The position numbers and the translations under genes are program-made. Positions 1 through 9,058 of a DNA stretch of 64,000 nt are shown here, one piece after another. Under the pieces are notes generated by a model, which worked only from the letters and a program-made list of their open reading frames with translations, searched no databases and was not told the DNA's origin. How positions within the stretch are numbered: position 1 is the first letter of the stretch; each line of letters begins with the position of its first letter. Origin of the DNA: Pseudomarimonas salicorniae (GTDB lineage: Bacteria > Pseudomonadota > Gammaproteobacteria > Xanthomonadales > Xanthomonadaceae); contig NZ_JALNMH010000001.1 in the NCBI RefSeq assembly GCF_023156535.1, positions 496,001 through 560,000 of the forward strand. The letters run 5' to 3'.

Positions 1-928
1 GGCCCGCGCCGCCCTGCGCTCGCTGCAGGGCGCATTCTCCCGTCGCGTCGACGACCTGGTCGAGGCGGTCACCCGCCTGCGCATCCACGTCGAGGCAGCC
101 ATCGACTTCCCGGAGGAGGAGATCGATTTCCTCGCCGACCCGGTGATCGGAGAGAGACTGGCCGCGGTCACCGACCAGGCGCGCGCGCTGCTCGGTGAGA
201 CCCGCCGCGGGGCGCGGATCACGCGAGGCCTGCATGCGGTGATCCTGGGCCCGCCGAATGCCGGCAAGAGCTCCCTGCTTAATGCCCTGCTCGGCGACGA
301 GCGCGCTATCGTCACCGAGCAGGCCGGCACCACCCGGGACCTGCTGCACGAGCGTCTGCGCATCGACGGCGTGGAGATCGGGCTCGTCGATACCGCCGGA
401 CTGCGCGAGGACAGCGAGGACGCCATCGAGCGCGAGGGCATGCGACGCGCCCGCCAGCAGCGCGCCCAGGCTGACCTGCTGCTGCTGGTGCTTCCGGATG
501 GCGACGGCGCGGCCGAAGCCCTGCTCCGCGAAGAGTCGGCCGGCGCCGCCCGGCGCATCTGGATCCACAACAAGATCGACCTCAGCGGCGGGCCGGCAGG
601 CCGCCGGGACGCCGCCGACGGCGAACTTCATGTCGGCCTCTGCGCACGCAGCGGGCAGGGACTCGACACGCTGCATCGGCTGCTTCGCGAGCTGGCCGGG
701 GCCAGCACCGAAGGAGGCGCCTTCAGCGCGCGGGAACGCCATGTCGAGGCCCTCGCCGCCGCGCTGGCTCACCTGGAGGCCGCCGCTGATCCCAGTCTCG
801 CCGGGGCCGGGGAACTGATGGCCGAGGAACTGCGCCAGGCCCAGCAGCGCCTGGGCGAGATCACCGGCGCGTTCGACGCCGACGCCCTGCTGGGGCGGAT
901 CTTCTCGGAATTCTGCATCGGCAAATAG
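1..928 (+). CDS. mnmE: tRNA uridine-5-carboxymethylaminomethyl(34) synthesis GTPase MnmE, 5' truncated by window edge
   Basis: This is the C-terminal two thirds of MnmE, read from base 2 with no start inside the window. MnmE works with MnmG to modify the wobble uridine of certain tRNAs, using GTP. About 308 residues are visible, against roughly 450 in the full family, so the N-terminal folate-binding domain is mostly missing. The embedded G domain shows the P-loop GPPNAGKSS, the TTRD switch, DTAGLR (G3) and NKID (G4). The protein ends in FCIGK, the family's C-terminal CIGK motif with the catalytic Cys. Its partner mnmG lies about 10 kb downstream on the same strand. Confidence 0.97.
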   Translation, partial: ARAALRSLQGAFSRRVDDLVEAVTRLRIHVEAAIDFPEEEIDFLADPVIGERLAAVTDQARALLGETRRGARITRGLHAVILGPPNAGKSSLLNALLGDERAIVTEQAGTTRDLLHERLRIDGVEIGLVDTAGLREDSEDAIEREGMRRARQQRAQADLLLLVLPDGDGAAEALLREESAGAARRIWIHNKIDLSGGPAGRRDAADGELHVGLCARSGQGLDTLHRLLRELAGASTEGGAFSARERHVEALAAALAHLEAAADPSLAGAGELMAEELRQAQQRLGEITGAFDADALLGRIFSEFCIGK

Positions 929-964
929 TTCTTAGCGTTCAGCTTGTCTTGCTACGCTATCGGC

Positions 965-984
965 CCCGCGCTGTGTTGCGCGGG
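965..984 (+). terminator. possible hairpin after mnmE
   Basis: CCCGCGC, a 6-nt loop and GCGCGGG form a perfect 7-bp stem 37 bases after the mnmE stop and 38 bases before the next start. There is no T-tract, so a terminator role is only a suggestion. Confidence 0.3.
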
Positions 985-1021
985 CGCCAACGGGCACGCA
1001 GCCCTCGAGACGGGAGTGCAC

Positions 1022-2758
1022 ATGACACACCGTTCCACTCTGGCGGCGGCCGCGGTGCTTGCCAGCCTCGCCCTGACCCATGCTGGCTCGGCGCTGGCAC
1101 AGACGGCGACCACCGCCGGCACCGCGCGACTGCCCGAGCCGACCCTGCATCACCTCAGCATCGAATGGCCGATCAGTGGCGACAGCGACAATGACGGCGT
1201 CGTAGCGGTGCGCTTCCGGCAGCGGGGCACCACGCCCTGGCGGGTCGGCATGCCCCTGCGCCGGGTACCGGCGGGCAGCAACGCCAGCACCGGCAACAGC
1301 TGGACCAACCGCCATGCCGGCAGCCTCTTCGGACTGCAGCCGGGCACCACCTACCAGGTCGAGCTGACGCTCACCGATCCGGATGGTGGCAACTCACAAC
1401 AGATCGTTTCGGCGAGCACCCGTCCCGTGCCGCAGCCGGGCACCGGTACGCTGCGCAATGCCACACCGGCCACCCTGAACAGCGTGCTGAACCAGTCCCA
1501 GCCCGGAGACATCGTCCAGCTGGCGGCCGGCAGCTACGCCGGGTTCACCCTTAGCCGCGATGGCAGCGCGGGCAACCCGCTCACGCTGCGCGGCCTGCCC
1601 GGCGCCGTCATCAGCGGCGAGCTGGGACTGTTCTCCCGCCGCCACGTGATCCTGCAGACCCTCACCGTCAACGGTCGGATCCGCTTCAACGGGTCGGACG
1701 ACATCAGCATCATCGACAGCATGATCAATGCCTCGCCGAGCCAGTTCAACGGTGACGGCATCGTCTGCTTCACCCGCTGCGCCCGCGCCTACATCGCGAA
1801 CAACACGGTGATTGGCACCACCACCTGGGCGCAGTCCTCATTCGGGGTATCCGGCAACAACCGTGGGGAAGGCATCGCGGTCAATGGTCCGGGCCACGTC
1901 ATTATCGGCAACACGGTACGCGGCTTCCGAGATGGCATCTCCTTCCTCGAGGACAGTGAGGCCGACGACCAGTACAGCATCGACGTGCTCGACAACCTAA
2001 TCAGCGAGTCGGCCGACGACGGCATCGAGGCCGACTCCTGTTTCCACAACTGCAGGATCATCGGAAACCGCCTCACCAACAGCTTCATCGCGTTCTCATC
2101 GCAACCATCGCTGGGCGGGCCGACGTATTTCATCCGAAACGTGGCCTACAACGTGGTCCACGTGCCCTTCAAGCTGTACCGGGGCAGTGTCGGCGACGTC
2201 CTCCTGCACAACACCATCGTCAAGACTGGAGATGGCTTCAACAGCTACCCGGGTTCGGGGGAGTTCACGATTCGGAGGGCCTACGCCCGCAACAACCTGT
2301 TCCTCGGCGGCGAGCCCGGCACCTATGCCGGCTTCTCCAGCGGCAGCGGTCGCGTGGTCGATATCGTCGACCTGCAGACCTCGACCTCGTCCTTCGACTA
2401 CAACGGCTACGGCACCACGCGCTCGGATTTCCGCGGACGTCTTGGCGGCAACAGCTTTACCTCGCTGGCGAGCCTGCGCAGCAATACCAGCGAAGCAAAC
2501 GGCCAGCAGGTCGACATGGCCATTTTCGAGTCGGCCGTGGCGTTTCCGCAGAATCCGCTGGTGCAGTACGCGCCGGTGACGCTGACCCTCGCGGACGATG
2601 CGCGCGCAGTGGATCAGGGAGTGGTGATCCCGAACATCAACGACGACTTCAACGGGACGGGGCCGGACCTCGGAGCGTTCGAGCGCGCGGCGGCGGTGCC
2701 TCCGGGGCGGATCTACTGCGACGGGTTCGAGGAGACGCCCTGCCTGTCGGTACCCTGA
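1022..2758 (+). CDS. secreted right-handed beta-helix protein with N-terminal fibronectin-like domain
   Basis: This encodes an exported protein of 578 residues. The start at 1022 is chosen because it begins a clean signal peptide (MTHRSTLAAAAVLASLALT, cleavage after SALAQ); the frame stays open upstream to 944. Residues about 40-140 look like a fibronectin type III-like fold (FGLQPGTTYQVELTLTDPDG). Residues about 150-540 are the Asn/Gly-rich coils of a parallel beta-helix, as in pectate-lyase-like and NosD-like proteins (IANNTVIG, IIGNTVRGF, IDVLDNLISE). It ends in IYCDGFEETPC, resembling the DGFE tail common on exported proteins of Xanthomonadales. Substrate is unknown; carbohydrate binding or cleavage is the usual role of the fold. 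A strong hairpin follows. Confidence 0.8.
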   Translation: MTHRSTLAAAAVLASLALTHAGSALAQTATTAGTARLPEPTLHHLSIEWPISGDSDNDGVVAVRFRQRGTTPWRVGMPLRRVPAGSNASTGNSWTNRHAGSLFGLQPGTTYQVELTLTDPDGGNSQQIVSASTRPVPQPGTGTLRNATPATLNSVLNQSQPGDIVQLAAGSYAGFTLSRDGSAGNPLTLRGLPGAVISGELGLFSRRHVILQTLTVNGRIRFNGSDDISIIDSMINASPSQFNGDGIVCFTRCARAYIANNTVIGTTTWAQSSFGVSGNNRGEGIAVNGPGHVIIGNTVRGFRDGISFLEDSEADDQYSIDVLDNLISESADDGIEADSCFHNCRIIGNRLTNSFIAFSSQPSLGGPTYFIRNVAYNVVHVPFKLYRGSVGDVLLHNTIVKTGDGFNSYPGSGEFTIRRAYARNNLFLGGEPGTYAGFSSGSGRVVDIVDLQTSTSSFDYNGYGTTRSDFRGRLGGNSFTSLASLRSNTSEANGQQVDMAIFESAVAFPQNPLVQYAPVTLTLADDARAVDQGVVIPNINDDFNGTGPDLGAFERAAAVPPGRIYCDGFEETPCLSVP

Positions 2759-2781
2759 TCATCGCAGGCCAGGCTTGGTTC

Positions 2782-2811
2782 GACCGCCGCCGCATCGCTG
2801 CGGCGGCGGTC
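2782..2811. terminator. perfect 13-bp hairpin between convergent genes
   Basis: GACCGCCGCCGCA, loop TCGC and TGCGGCGGCGGTC pair perfectly. It sits 23 bases after the beta-helix stop and just downstream of the natB-like stop on the other strand, so it could terminate both transcripts. No T-run is visible on either side. Confidence 0.6.
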
Positions 2812-2816
2812 CGGCA

Positions 2817-3986
2817 TCAGGCGGAGATCGCCAGCTTTTCCTTGTGATAGAGGCGGGCGGCCAGCACCCACAGCACGCCACAGATGGCGAGGCTGCTGCC
2901 GAGATAGGTCGACCATTCCAGTACCGAGATCGCCTCGCCGCGGACCAGGCGGATGATCAGCTGGTTCTGGGCCAGGAAAGGCACGGTGAACTGCCAGAGC
3001 TGGTCCTTGACCGGATTCACCATCAGCACGATGGTCGGGATCAGCGGCATCAGCATTAGCACGCTCATGTAGCTCTGCGCCTCCTTGACCGACTTCACCG
3101 AGGCCGAGATCAGGGTCAGCAGGCAGGTGCCGAGCAGGACCATCGGCACCAGCACCAGCAGCACGCCGAGCGCCGCTGCGGTGTCGAGGTTGCCGCCCAG
3201 CTTGCCCTCGGCGAAGACGAATGTCAGCTTGAGCGCGACGATCAGAAGCACAAGGCTGATCATTCCGAACACGGTCGAGGCGAGGATCTTTCCGCTCATG
3301 ATCGCCTCGCGGGCCGCCGGTGTGGCCAGCAGCGGCTCCAGCGACTGCCGCTCGCGCTCGCCGGCGGTGGAGTCGATGACGATGGCCGCGCCGCCGAGGA
3401 AGGCACTGAGGATCAGGAAGTAGGGCAGCATGAAGGCGAGGAACTGGCTGCTGCGGGCCTCCGGCGTGGCCAGATCGCGGCTGGTCACCAGCACCGCGCT
3501 GTCGAGCTGGGTGTCGACCCCTCGGGAGAGCAGGCGCAGCTTGCCGGCGGTGGCCGAGTAGCCCTGCAGCACGCCGCGCACGCGGCGCAGGGGAATCTCG
3601 GTGTCGCGCCGGGTGGAATCGAAGATCAGCTCGACCTCGGCCGCCTCGCTGCGCCGCCACTGGTCCGGGTAGCCCTCGGGAATGCGCAGGATCACATCGT
3701 GGTTCTGCTCGCGCACCTCGAGGTCGGGGTCTTCAGGCGCCGGCAGCACCTCGATATTGTGCGTGCCGATGTAGGCGACCAGATTGGGCGCGTGCTGGGC
3801 GCCCACCACAGGCAGCTTGAGCGTGCTTTCCAGCTGGGTGGTGGCGCGTTTCTCGGCGAGATGGCCGACGCCGAGCAGGAGCAGCGGCAGCAGCACCGGG
3901 CCCATGAACAGGCTCAGCATCACCGTCTTGCGGTCGCGCATCAGGTCGGTGAGTTCCTTCAACATCACCGCGATCACGGTCTTCAT
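2817..3986 (-). CDS. ABC-2 type transporter permease, NatB-like
   Basis: This is a 389-residue membrane protein of the NatB/ABC-2 permease type. It has one membrane segment near residues 20-42, a large extracytoplasmic region of about 130 residues, then about five further segments (for example FLAFMLPYFLILSAFLGG and the terminal LAICGVLWVLAARL). In the family this subunit pairs with a NatA ATPase to export small ions or lipophilic compounds; the substrate here cannot be read from sequence. Its ATG overlaps the stop of the upstream ATPase gene by four bases (ATGA), which shows translational coupling in an operon of hydrolase, ATPase and permease. Confidence 0.88.
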   Translation of the reverse strand: MKTVIAVMLKELTDLMRDRKTVMLSLFMGPVLLPLLLLGVGHLAEKRATTQLESTLKLPVVGAQHAPNLVAYIGTHNIEVLPAPEDPDLEVREQNHDVILRIPEGYPDQWRRSEAAEVELIFDSTRRDTEIPLRRVRGVLQGYSATAGKLRLLSRGVDTQLDSAVLVTSRDLATPEARSSQFLAFMLPYFLILSAFLGGAAIVIDSTAGERERQSLEPLLATPAAREAIMSGKILASTVFGMISLVLLIVALKLTFVFAEGKLGGNLDTAAALGVLLVLVPMVLLGTCLLTLISASVKSVKEAQSYMSVLMLMPLIPTIVLMVNPVKDQLWQFTVPFLAQNQLIIRLVRGEAISVLEWSTYLGSSLAICGVLWVLAARLYHKEKLAISA

Positions 3987-4729
3987 GCGTGCAGGCCCTC
4001 CTCCGAGCCGATCGCCTTGACGAAGGCGTCCTCAAGGTTCTCCTCACCGGTCAGCGCGCGCAGCTCATCCGCCGTGCCCTGGGCGACTACCGCGCCCTTG
4101 GCGACGATCACGATGCGATCGCAGAGGGCTGCGACCTCCTGCATGATGTGGCTGGAGAAGATCACGCAGCGGCCCTCCGCGCGCAGGGTCCTCAGGAACT
4201 CGCGCATGGCCCGCGTGGTCATCACGTCGAGGCCGTTGGTCGGCTCATCGAGGATGACGTTCTTCGGGTCGTGGACCAGGGCGCGGGCGATCGCGGTCTT
4301 GGTCCGCTGGCCCTGCGAGAAGCCCTCGGTCTGCCGGTCCATGATCTCTTCCATGCCCAGTGCCTTCTCGAGTACCTCGCTGCGCGCGCGGATCACCGCC
4401 TCGTCCATGCCGTGCAGGCGGCCGAAGTAGGCGATGTTCTCGCGCGCGGTCAGGCGCTTGTAGACGCCGCGCGCATCAGGCAGCACGCCGAGCTGCCGGC
4501 GCACCGCCGCCGGATCCTTGGCCGCGTCCACGCCATCGACCTCGACCCGGCCCTGGTCGGGGCTCATCAGGGTGTAGAGCATGCGCAGCGAGGTGGTCTT
4601 GCCGGCGCCGTTGGGCCCGAGAAGGCCGGTGATCTCGCCGTCGTGGGCCTCGAAGCTGACCCCGCGCACGGCCTTCACCGTGCCGGTCTTGGTCTTGAAC
4701 GACTTGTGCAGGTTGTCGACGCGAATCAT
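3983..4729 (-). CDS. ABC transporter ATP-binding protein, NatA-like
   Basis: This is a 248-residue nucleotide-binding subunit. It shows Walker A GPNGAGKT near residue 38, a signature loop that departs from LSGGQ (GFSQGQRTK, a form seen in NatA-type ATPases), Walker B VILDEPTNGLD and the H-loop SSHIMQE. It is the energy-coupling partner of the permease encoded immediately downstream, which it overlaps by four bases. The hydrolase gene upstream stops three bases before this ATG, so all three are probably one transcript. Confidence 0.92.
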   Translation of the reverse strand: MIRVDNLHKSFKTKTGTVKAVRGVSFEAHDGEITGLLGPNGAGKTTSLRMLYTLMSPDQGRVEVDGVDAAKDPAAVRRQLGVLPDARGVYKRLTARENIAYFGRLHGMDEAVIRARSEVLEKALGMEEIMDRQTEGFSQGQRTKTAIARALVHDPKNVILDEPTNGLDVMTTRAMREFLRTLRAEGRCVIFSSHIMQEVAALCDRIVIVAKGAVVAQGTADELRALTGEENLEDAFVKAIGSEEGLHA

Positions 4730-4732
4730 GGT

Positions 4733-6244
4733 TCAGGGCTCCCATCCGTAGGGCCCCGCGAACGGGGGCAGGGGCTTCAGGCGCTCGAGGCAGGCGGCGT
4801 CCAGCGCCGCCGGGTCGGCCTTCTCGATGAACTGGGCGAGCAGCTTGGGGGCGCAGCCCAGGCCGAGCACGCTGTGGCCCTGACCCGGCAGCACCAGGTG
4901 CCGCGCCCTGTCCAGGGATTCCGCCACCTCGTCGCCGTAGCGCGGCGGGGTCACCGGATCGAACTCGCCGGAGAGCAGCAGCACCGGCAGGTCGCCGGTC
5001 AGCGGTTCGCGGAACACCGGATCCCGGCTGCCGCGCGGCCAGACCGCGCACTGCGCCTGGGTGAACTCGACCAGCTGGTTGCCCAGCACGCTGGCATCCT
5101 GGGCCGGATCGGCGCGCAGCTCGTCGGCGTCCTCGGTGCAGCTCACCGACAGCTGCATGCCGTGGTAGATCTGCTCGGTCAGGCTGCCGGTGATCGCCTC
5201 GGCCTGGGCCAGCATGGCTGCATAGCGGCCCCCGGCGGCCTGCTCCAGCAGGTAGGGCAGGGTGGTCGCGGTTTCCGGCGAGTAGGCATACATGCGCAGC
5301 AGGATGGCGAGATGGCCGAACTCGGGCGTCGCCTCCTTCCACTCGCCGCTGCGCGCGTCGCGGTAGCTCACCGGGGCGATGTCGCCCTCGCGCAGGGTCT
5401 GCGAGACCTGATCGAGCAGCTCCCGCGGGTTGCCGATGTTGGCGCTGCAGCCGGCATCCTCCCGGCAGCGCTCGAAGTGGGTGTCGAGCGCCTGCTGCAG
5501 GTTGGCGGCGTGGTCGGCGCCCAGCACCAGGCTGTTCGGCACCACCGAGTCGAGCACCACGCTCCGGGTGGCCTCCGGATAGCGCTTGGCGTACTGCTGC
5601 GCCACCCGGGTGCCATAGGAGATGCCGACCAGGTTGATCCGCGCGACGCCCAGTGCCCGGCGCACCTCGTCGAGGTCGTCGATGTGCTCGCCGGTGGAGT
5701 AGAAGCGCAGATCGGCCTCGCGGCCAAGCGTCTCGGCGCAGCGGCGGGCGAAGTCGCGCGCGGTATCGAGGTCCTCGCTGGTGCCCTCGGTCAGGTTGGC
5801 ACGGCCCTCGCTGTCGCGGCAGACCAGCGGCTGCGAGTCCCCGGTGCCGCGGGCGTCGACCAGGATGATATGGCGGGATCGGCGCACATCGCGGAAGGCG
5901 GCATGCACCATCGGGTAGGCCTGCTTGGCGGCCTGACCCGGCCCGCCGGCAAGCATGAACACCGGGTCCGGATCGGCAATGCCGTCGACCGGGATCCAGC
6001 CGATGCCGAGCGTGATGCGGCGGCTCTCAGGATCCTCGCGATTCTCGGCCACCTCCAGGGTGCCGCACTGCGCCTCGACGGCGACCGGCATGCCGGGCGC
6101 CTGCAGCGAGCAGGGCTCGAAGCGGATCTGGCCATAGGCCCGCTGACCCGGTTCGAGCGAGACCCGGGCGGCCGCCACCGGCGTCGCGCCGGCCGGACCC
6201 GACAGCAGAGACGCGGCCAGAAGGACGATGGGTATCGATCTCAT
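4733..6244 (-). CDS. exported alpha/beta hydrolase, tripeptidyl-aminopeptidase-like (S33)
   Basis: This is a 503-residue exported hydrolase. The start at 6244 gives a signal peptide (MRSIPIVLLAASLLSGPAGA); the frame continues 33 codons upstream but without signal character. The nucleophile elbow is GISYGTRVAQQY, the acid residue lies in SGEFDPVTPP and the catalytic His in GQGHSVLG, followed by a TAP C-terminal-like region. Paired Cys in QPLVCRDSEG and LSVSCTEDAD suggest periplasmic disulfides. The family removes N-terminal peptides or prolines; the true substrate is unknown. Co-transcription with a NatAB-type exporter raises the possibility that it acts on an exported peptide, which is inference only. 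Confidence 0.85.
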   Translation of the reverse strand: MRSIPIVLLAASLLSGPAGATPVAAARVSLEPGQRAYGQIRFEPCSLQAPGMPVAVEAQCGTLEVAENREDPESRRITLGIGWIPVDGIADPDPVFMLAGGPGQAAKQAYPMVHAAFRDVRRSRHIILVDARGTGDSQPLVCRDSEGRANLTEGTSEDLDTARDFARRCAETLGREADLRFYSTGEHIDDLDEVRRALGVARINLVGISYGTRVAQQYAKRYPEATRSVVLDSVVPNSLVLGADHAANLQQALDTHFERCREDAGCSANIGNPRELLDQVSQTLREGDIAPVSYRDARSGEWKEATPEFGHLAILLRMYAYSPETATTLPYLLEQAAGGRYAAMLAQAEAITGSLTEQIYHGMQLSVSCTEDADELRADPAQDASVLGNQLVEFTQAQCAVWPRGSRDPVFREPLTGDLPVLLLSGEFDPVTPPRYGDEVAESLDRARHLVLPGQGHSVLGLGCAPKLLAQFIEKADPAALDAACLERLKPLPPFAGPYGWEP

Positions 6245-6350
6245 GTTTTCCCCTGAGCGATGAACATGCGTGGTTGCATTACGTTGGGCCGGCCTGGATG
6301 TGACATCCCCACCGTCCTGGCGGCCCTGCCGTCCGCGGTGCAACGGTCCG

Positions 6351-7100
6351 CTACTTGGAACTTACGTACTTCTCGCGGCGGATATGCGGCACCGGCAGGC
6401 CGGCCACCTTGAGCACCTCGAAGGCGGCATCGACCATGTTCGGGTTGCCGCACAGATAGGCGATGTCGCGCTCGGCATCCGGCGCGAACTCGGCCAGCGC
6501 GTCCTGCACGTAGCCGCGGCGGTCGTCCGGCCGCGGCGGCGCAGCCGCTTCCCGCGAATAGCAGGGCACGAAGCGGAACCAGGGTCGCGATTCGGCAAAG
6601 GCGATGAACTCGTCACCGTAGAGCAGTTCCTGCGGGCTGCGGGCGCCGAACAGCAGGACCACCTCGACCCCGCGCTCGGCGTGAAGGGCCTCCAGCTGGG
6701 GCAGCATGGCCCGGTAAGGCGTGACGCCGGTGCCGGTCGCCACCAGCAGGTAGCGCGCATTGCGGTCGGGCGGCATCAGGCAGAAGCGGCCAAACGGGCC
6801 CGAGGCCTCGATGCGGTCACCGACGGAAAGGGACTCGAACAGGGCGGTCGCCGCGCCGCCGGTAACGTAGGACACCGCGATCTCGACCGGCGAGTCGGCG
6901 TCCTGCGGGCGGCCGTCCGAGGTGGCGATGGAATAGCTGCGCTTGGTCGGCGTGCCGTCGGGATAGTGGAAGTGCACCTGCACGAACTGACCCGGCAGGA
7001 AGGCCAGCACCTCGCCATCGTCTCGCTGGAAGACCAGGTGGCGGACGCTGGGTGCAAGCATGCGGCTGCCGACCAGGCGGAGGGGGAAGTGCTTGGGCAC
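6351..7100 (-). CDS. fpr: ferredoxin--NADP reductase
   Basis: This is a 249-residue flavoprotein of the bacterial FNR type, which moves electrons between NADPH and ferredoxin or flavodoxin in redox and oxidative-stress metabolism. The FAD-binding RSYSIA motif is near residue 54, the phosphate-binding segment follows (GGAATALFE), and the NADP-binding GTGVTPYRAML and CGNPNMVD motifs are in the C-terminal half. The protein ends in REKYVSSK. It is divergent from the YadG-like gene across about 98 bases. The symbol is assigned by family resemblance. Confidence 0.9.
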   Translation of the reverse strand: MPKHFPLRLVGSRMLAPSVRHLVFQRDDGEVLAFLPGQFVQVHFHYPDGTPTKRSYSIATSDGRPQDADSPVEIAVSYVTGGAATALFESLSVGDRIEASGPFGRFCLMPPDRNARYLLVATGTGVTPYRAMLPQLEALHAERGVEVVLLFGARSPQELLYGDEFIAFAESRPWFRFVPCYSREAAAPPRPDDRRGYVQDALAEFAPDAERDIAYLCGNPNMVDAAFEVLKVAGLPVPHIRREKYVSSK

Positions 7101-7131
7101 GGGTTTGATCCGTCTTGCGCAAGGGGGCGCC

Positions 7132-7137
7132 TATACT
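7132..7137 (+). promoter_or_regulatory. possible -10 element of the yadG-like gene
   Basis: TATACT lies 61 bases before the yadG-like ATG in an otherwise GC-rich divergent spacer. No well-spaced -35 partner is evident, so this is weak. Confidence 0.3.
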
Positions 7138-7198
7138 AGCGGCCCCGCTGCGCAGCCGCCCGTGAAGCCGCGCGCCAGCCCCCGAACAGGATCCCCGG

Positions 7199-8157
<959 letters not shown>

Positions 8158-8161
<4 letters not shown>

Positions 8162-8964
8162 ATCCGTCCCTGCCCCCTGCCCCCGTGACGCCCTCCGCGC
8201 ACCCGAACTGGGTGGCCTACCTGACCATCGTCCGTCGCGAGCTGACCCGCATCCTGCGCATCTGGGGCCAGACCCTGGTGCCGCCGGCGATCACCATGAC
8301 CCTGTATTTCCTGATCTTCGGCAGCCTGATCGGCTCGCGGATCGGCGACATGGGCGGGTTCGACTACATGGACTTCATCGTCCCGGGCCTGGTCATGATG
8401 AGCGTGATCCAGAACGCCTACGGCAACATCTCGTCGAGCTTCTTCGGCGCCAAGTTCGGCCGCCACGTGGAGGAGCTGCTGGTCAGCCCGCTGCCGAACT
8501 GGGTGATCCTTTCCGGCTATGTCACCGGCGCGGTGACCCGCGGCCTGCTGGTCGGCATCATCGTGCTCGGCATCGCCATGTGTTTCACCGACGTGCGCAT
8601 CCCGCATCCGCTGGTCATGGCCAGCACGGTGCTGCTGGCGGCGACGGTGTTCTCGCTCGCCGGCTTCGTCAACGCGGTCTACGCGAAGAAGTTCGACGAC
8701 ATCGCCATCGTCCCGACCTTCATCCTGACCCCGCTGACCTACCTTGGTGGCGTCTTCTATTCGGTGACCCTGCTGCCCGATTTCTGGGAGGCGGCCAGCT
8801 GGTTCAATCCGGTGCTGCACATGGTCAACGCCTTCCGCTACGGCCTGCTCGGAGTCAGCGACGTGCCGCTGTGGATCGCCTATGCGGTGATGCTGGGCTT
8901 TGCCATCGGCCTCAGCGCCGCGGCGCTGTTCCTGCTCAAGCGGGGCGTCGGCCTGCGCAGCTGA
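8158..8964 (+). CDS. ABC-2 type transporter permease, YadH-like
   Basis: This is a 268-residue inner-membrane permease starting at GTG 8158, which overlaps the upstream ATPase stop. A longer open frame reaches back to 7729, but that part lies inside the ATPase gene and is not credible. About six membrane segments are visible (LVPPAITMTLYFLIFGSLIG, LLVGIIVLGIAMCF, LLAATVFSLAGFVNAVYAKK, the C-terminal FAIGLSAAALFLL). Length is close to E. coli YadH (256 residues). It forms the membrane channel of the exporter with the preceding ATPase. Confidence 0.9.
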
Positions 8965-9058
8965 ACGCTGCGCAACGCCATCGTGCGGTTTACACGGGGT
9001 TTACTCCGGGCGCCTGAGGCTGGCTTAAGCTGGTCGCATACCTTCGCGGAGCGCCGCC

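Noticed and set aside
3989-6256. Plus-strand frame of over 700 codons
   Set aside because: It lies antisense to the hydrolase and NatA-like genes, which have clear motifs. It is a GC artefact.
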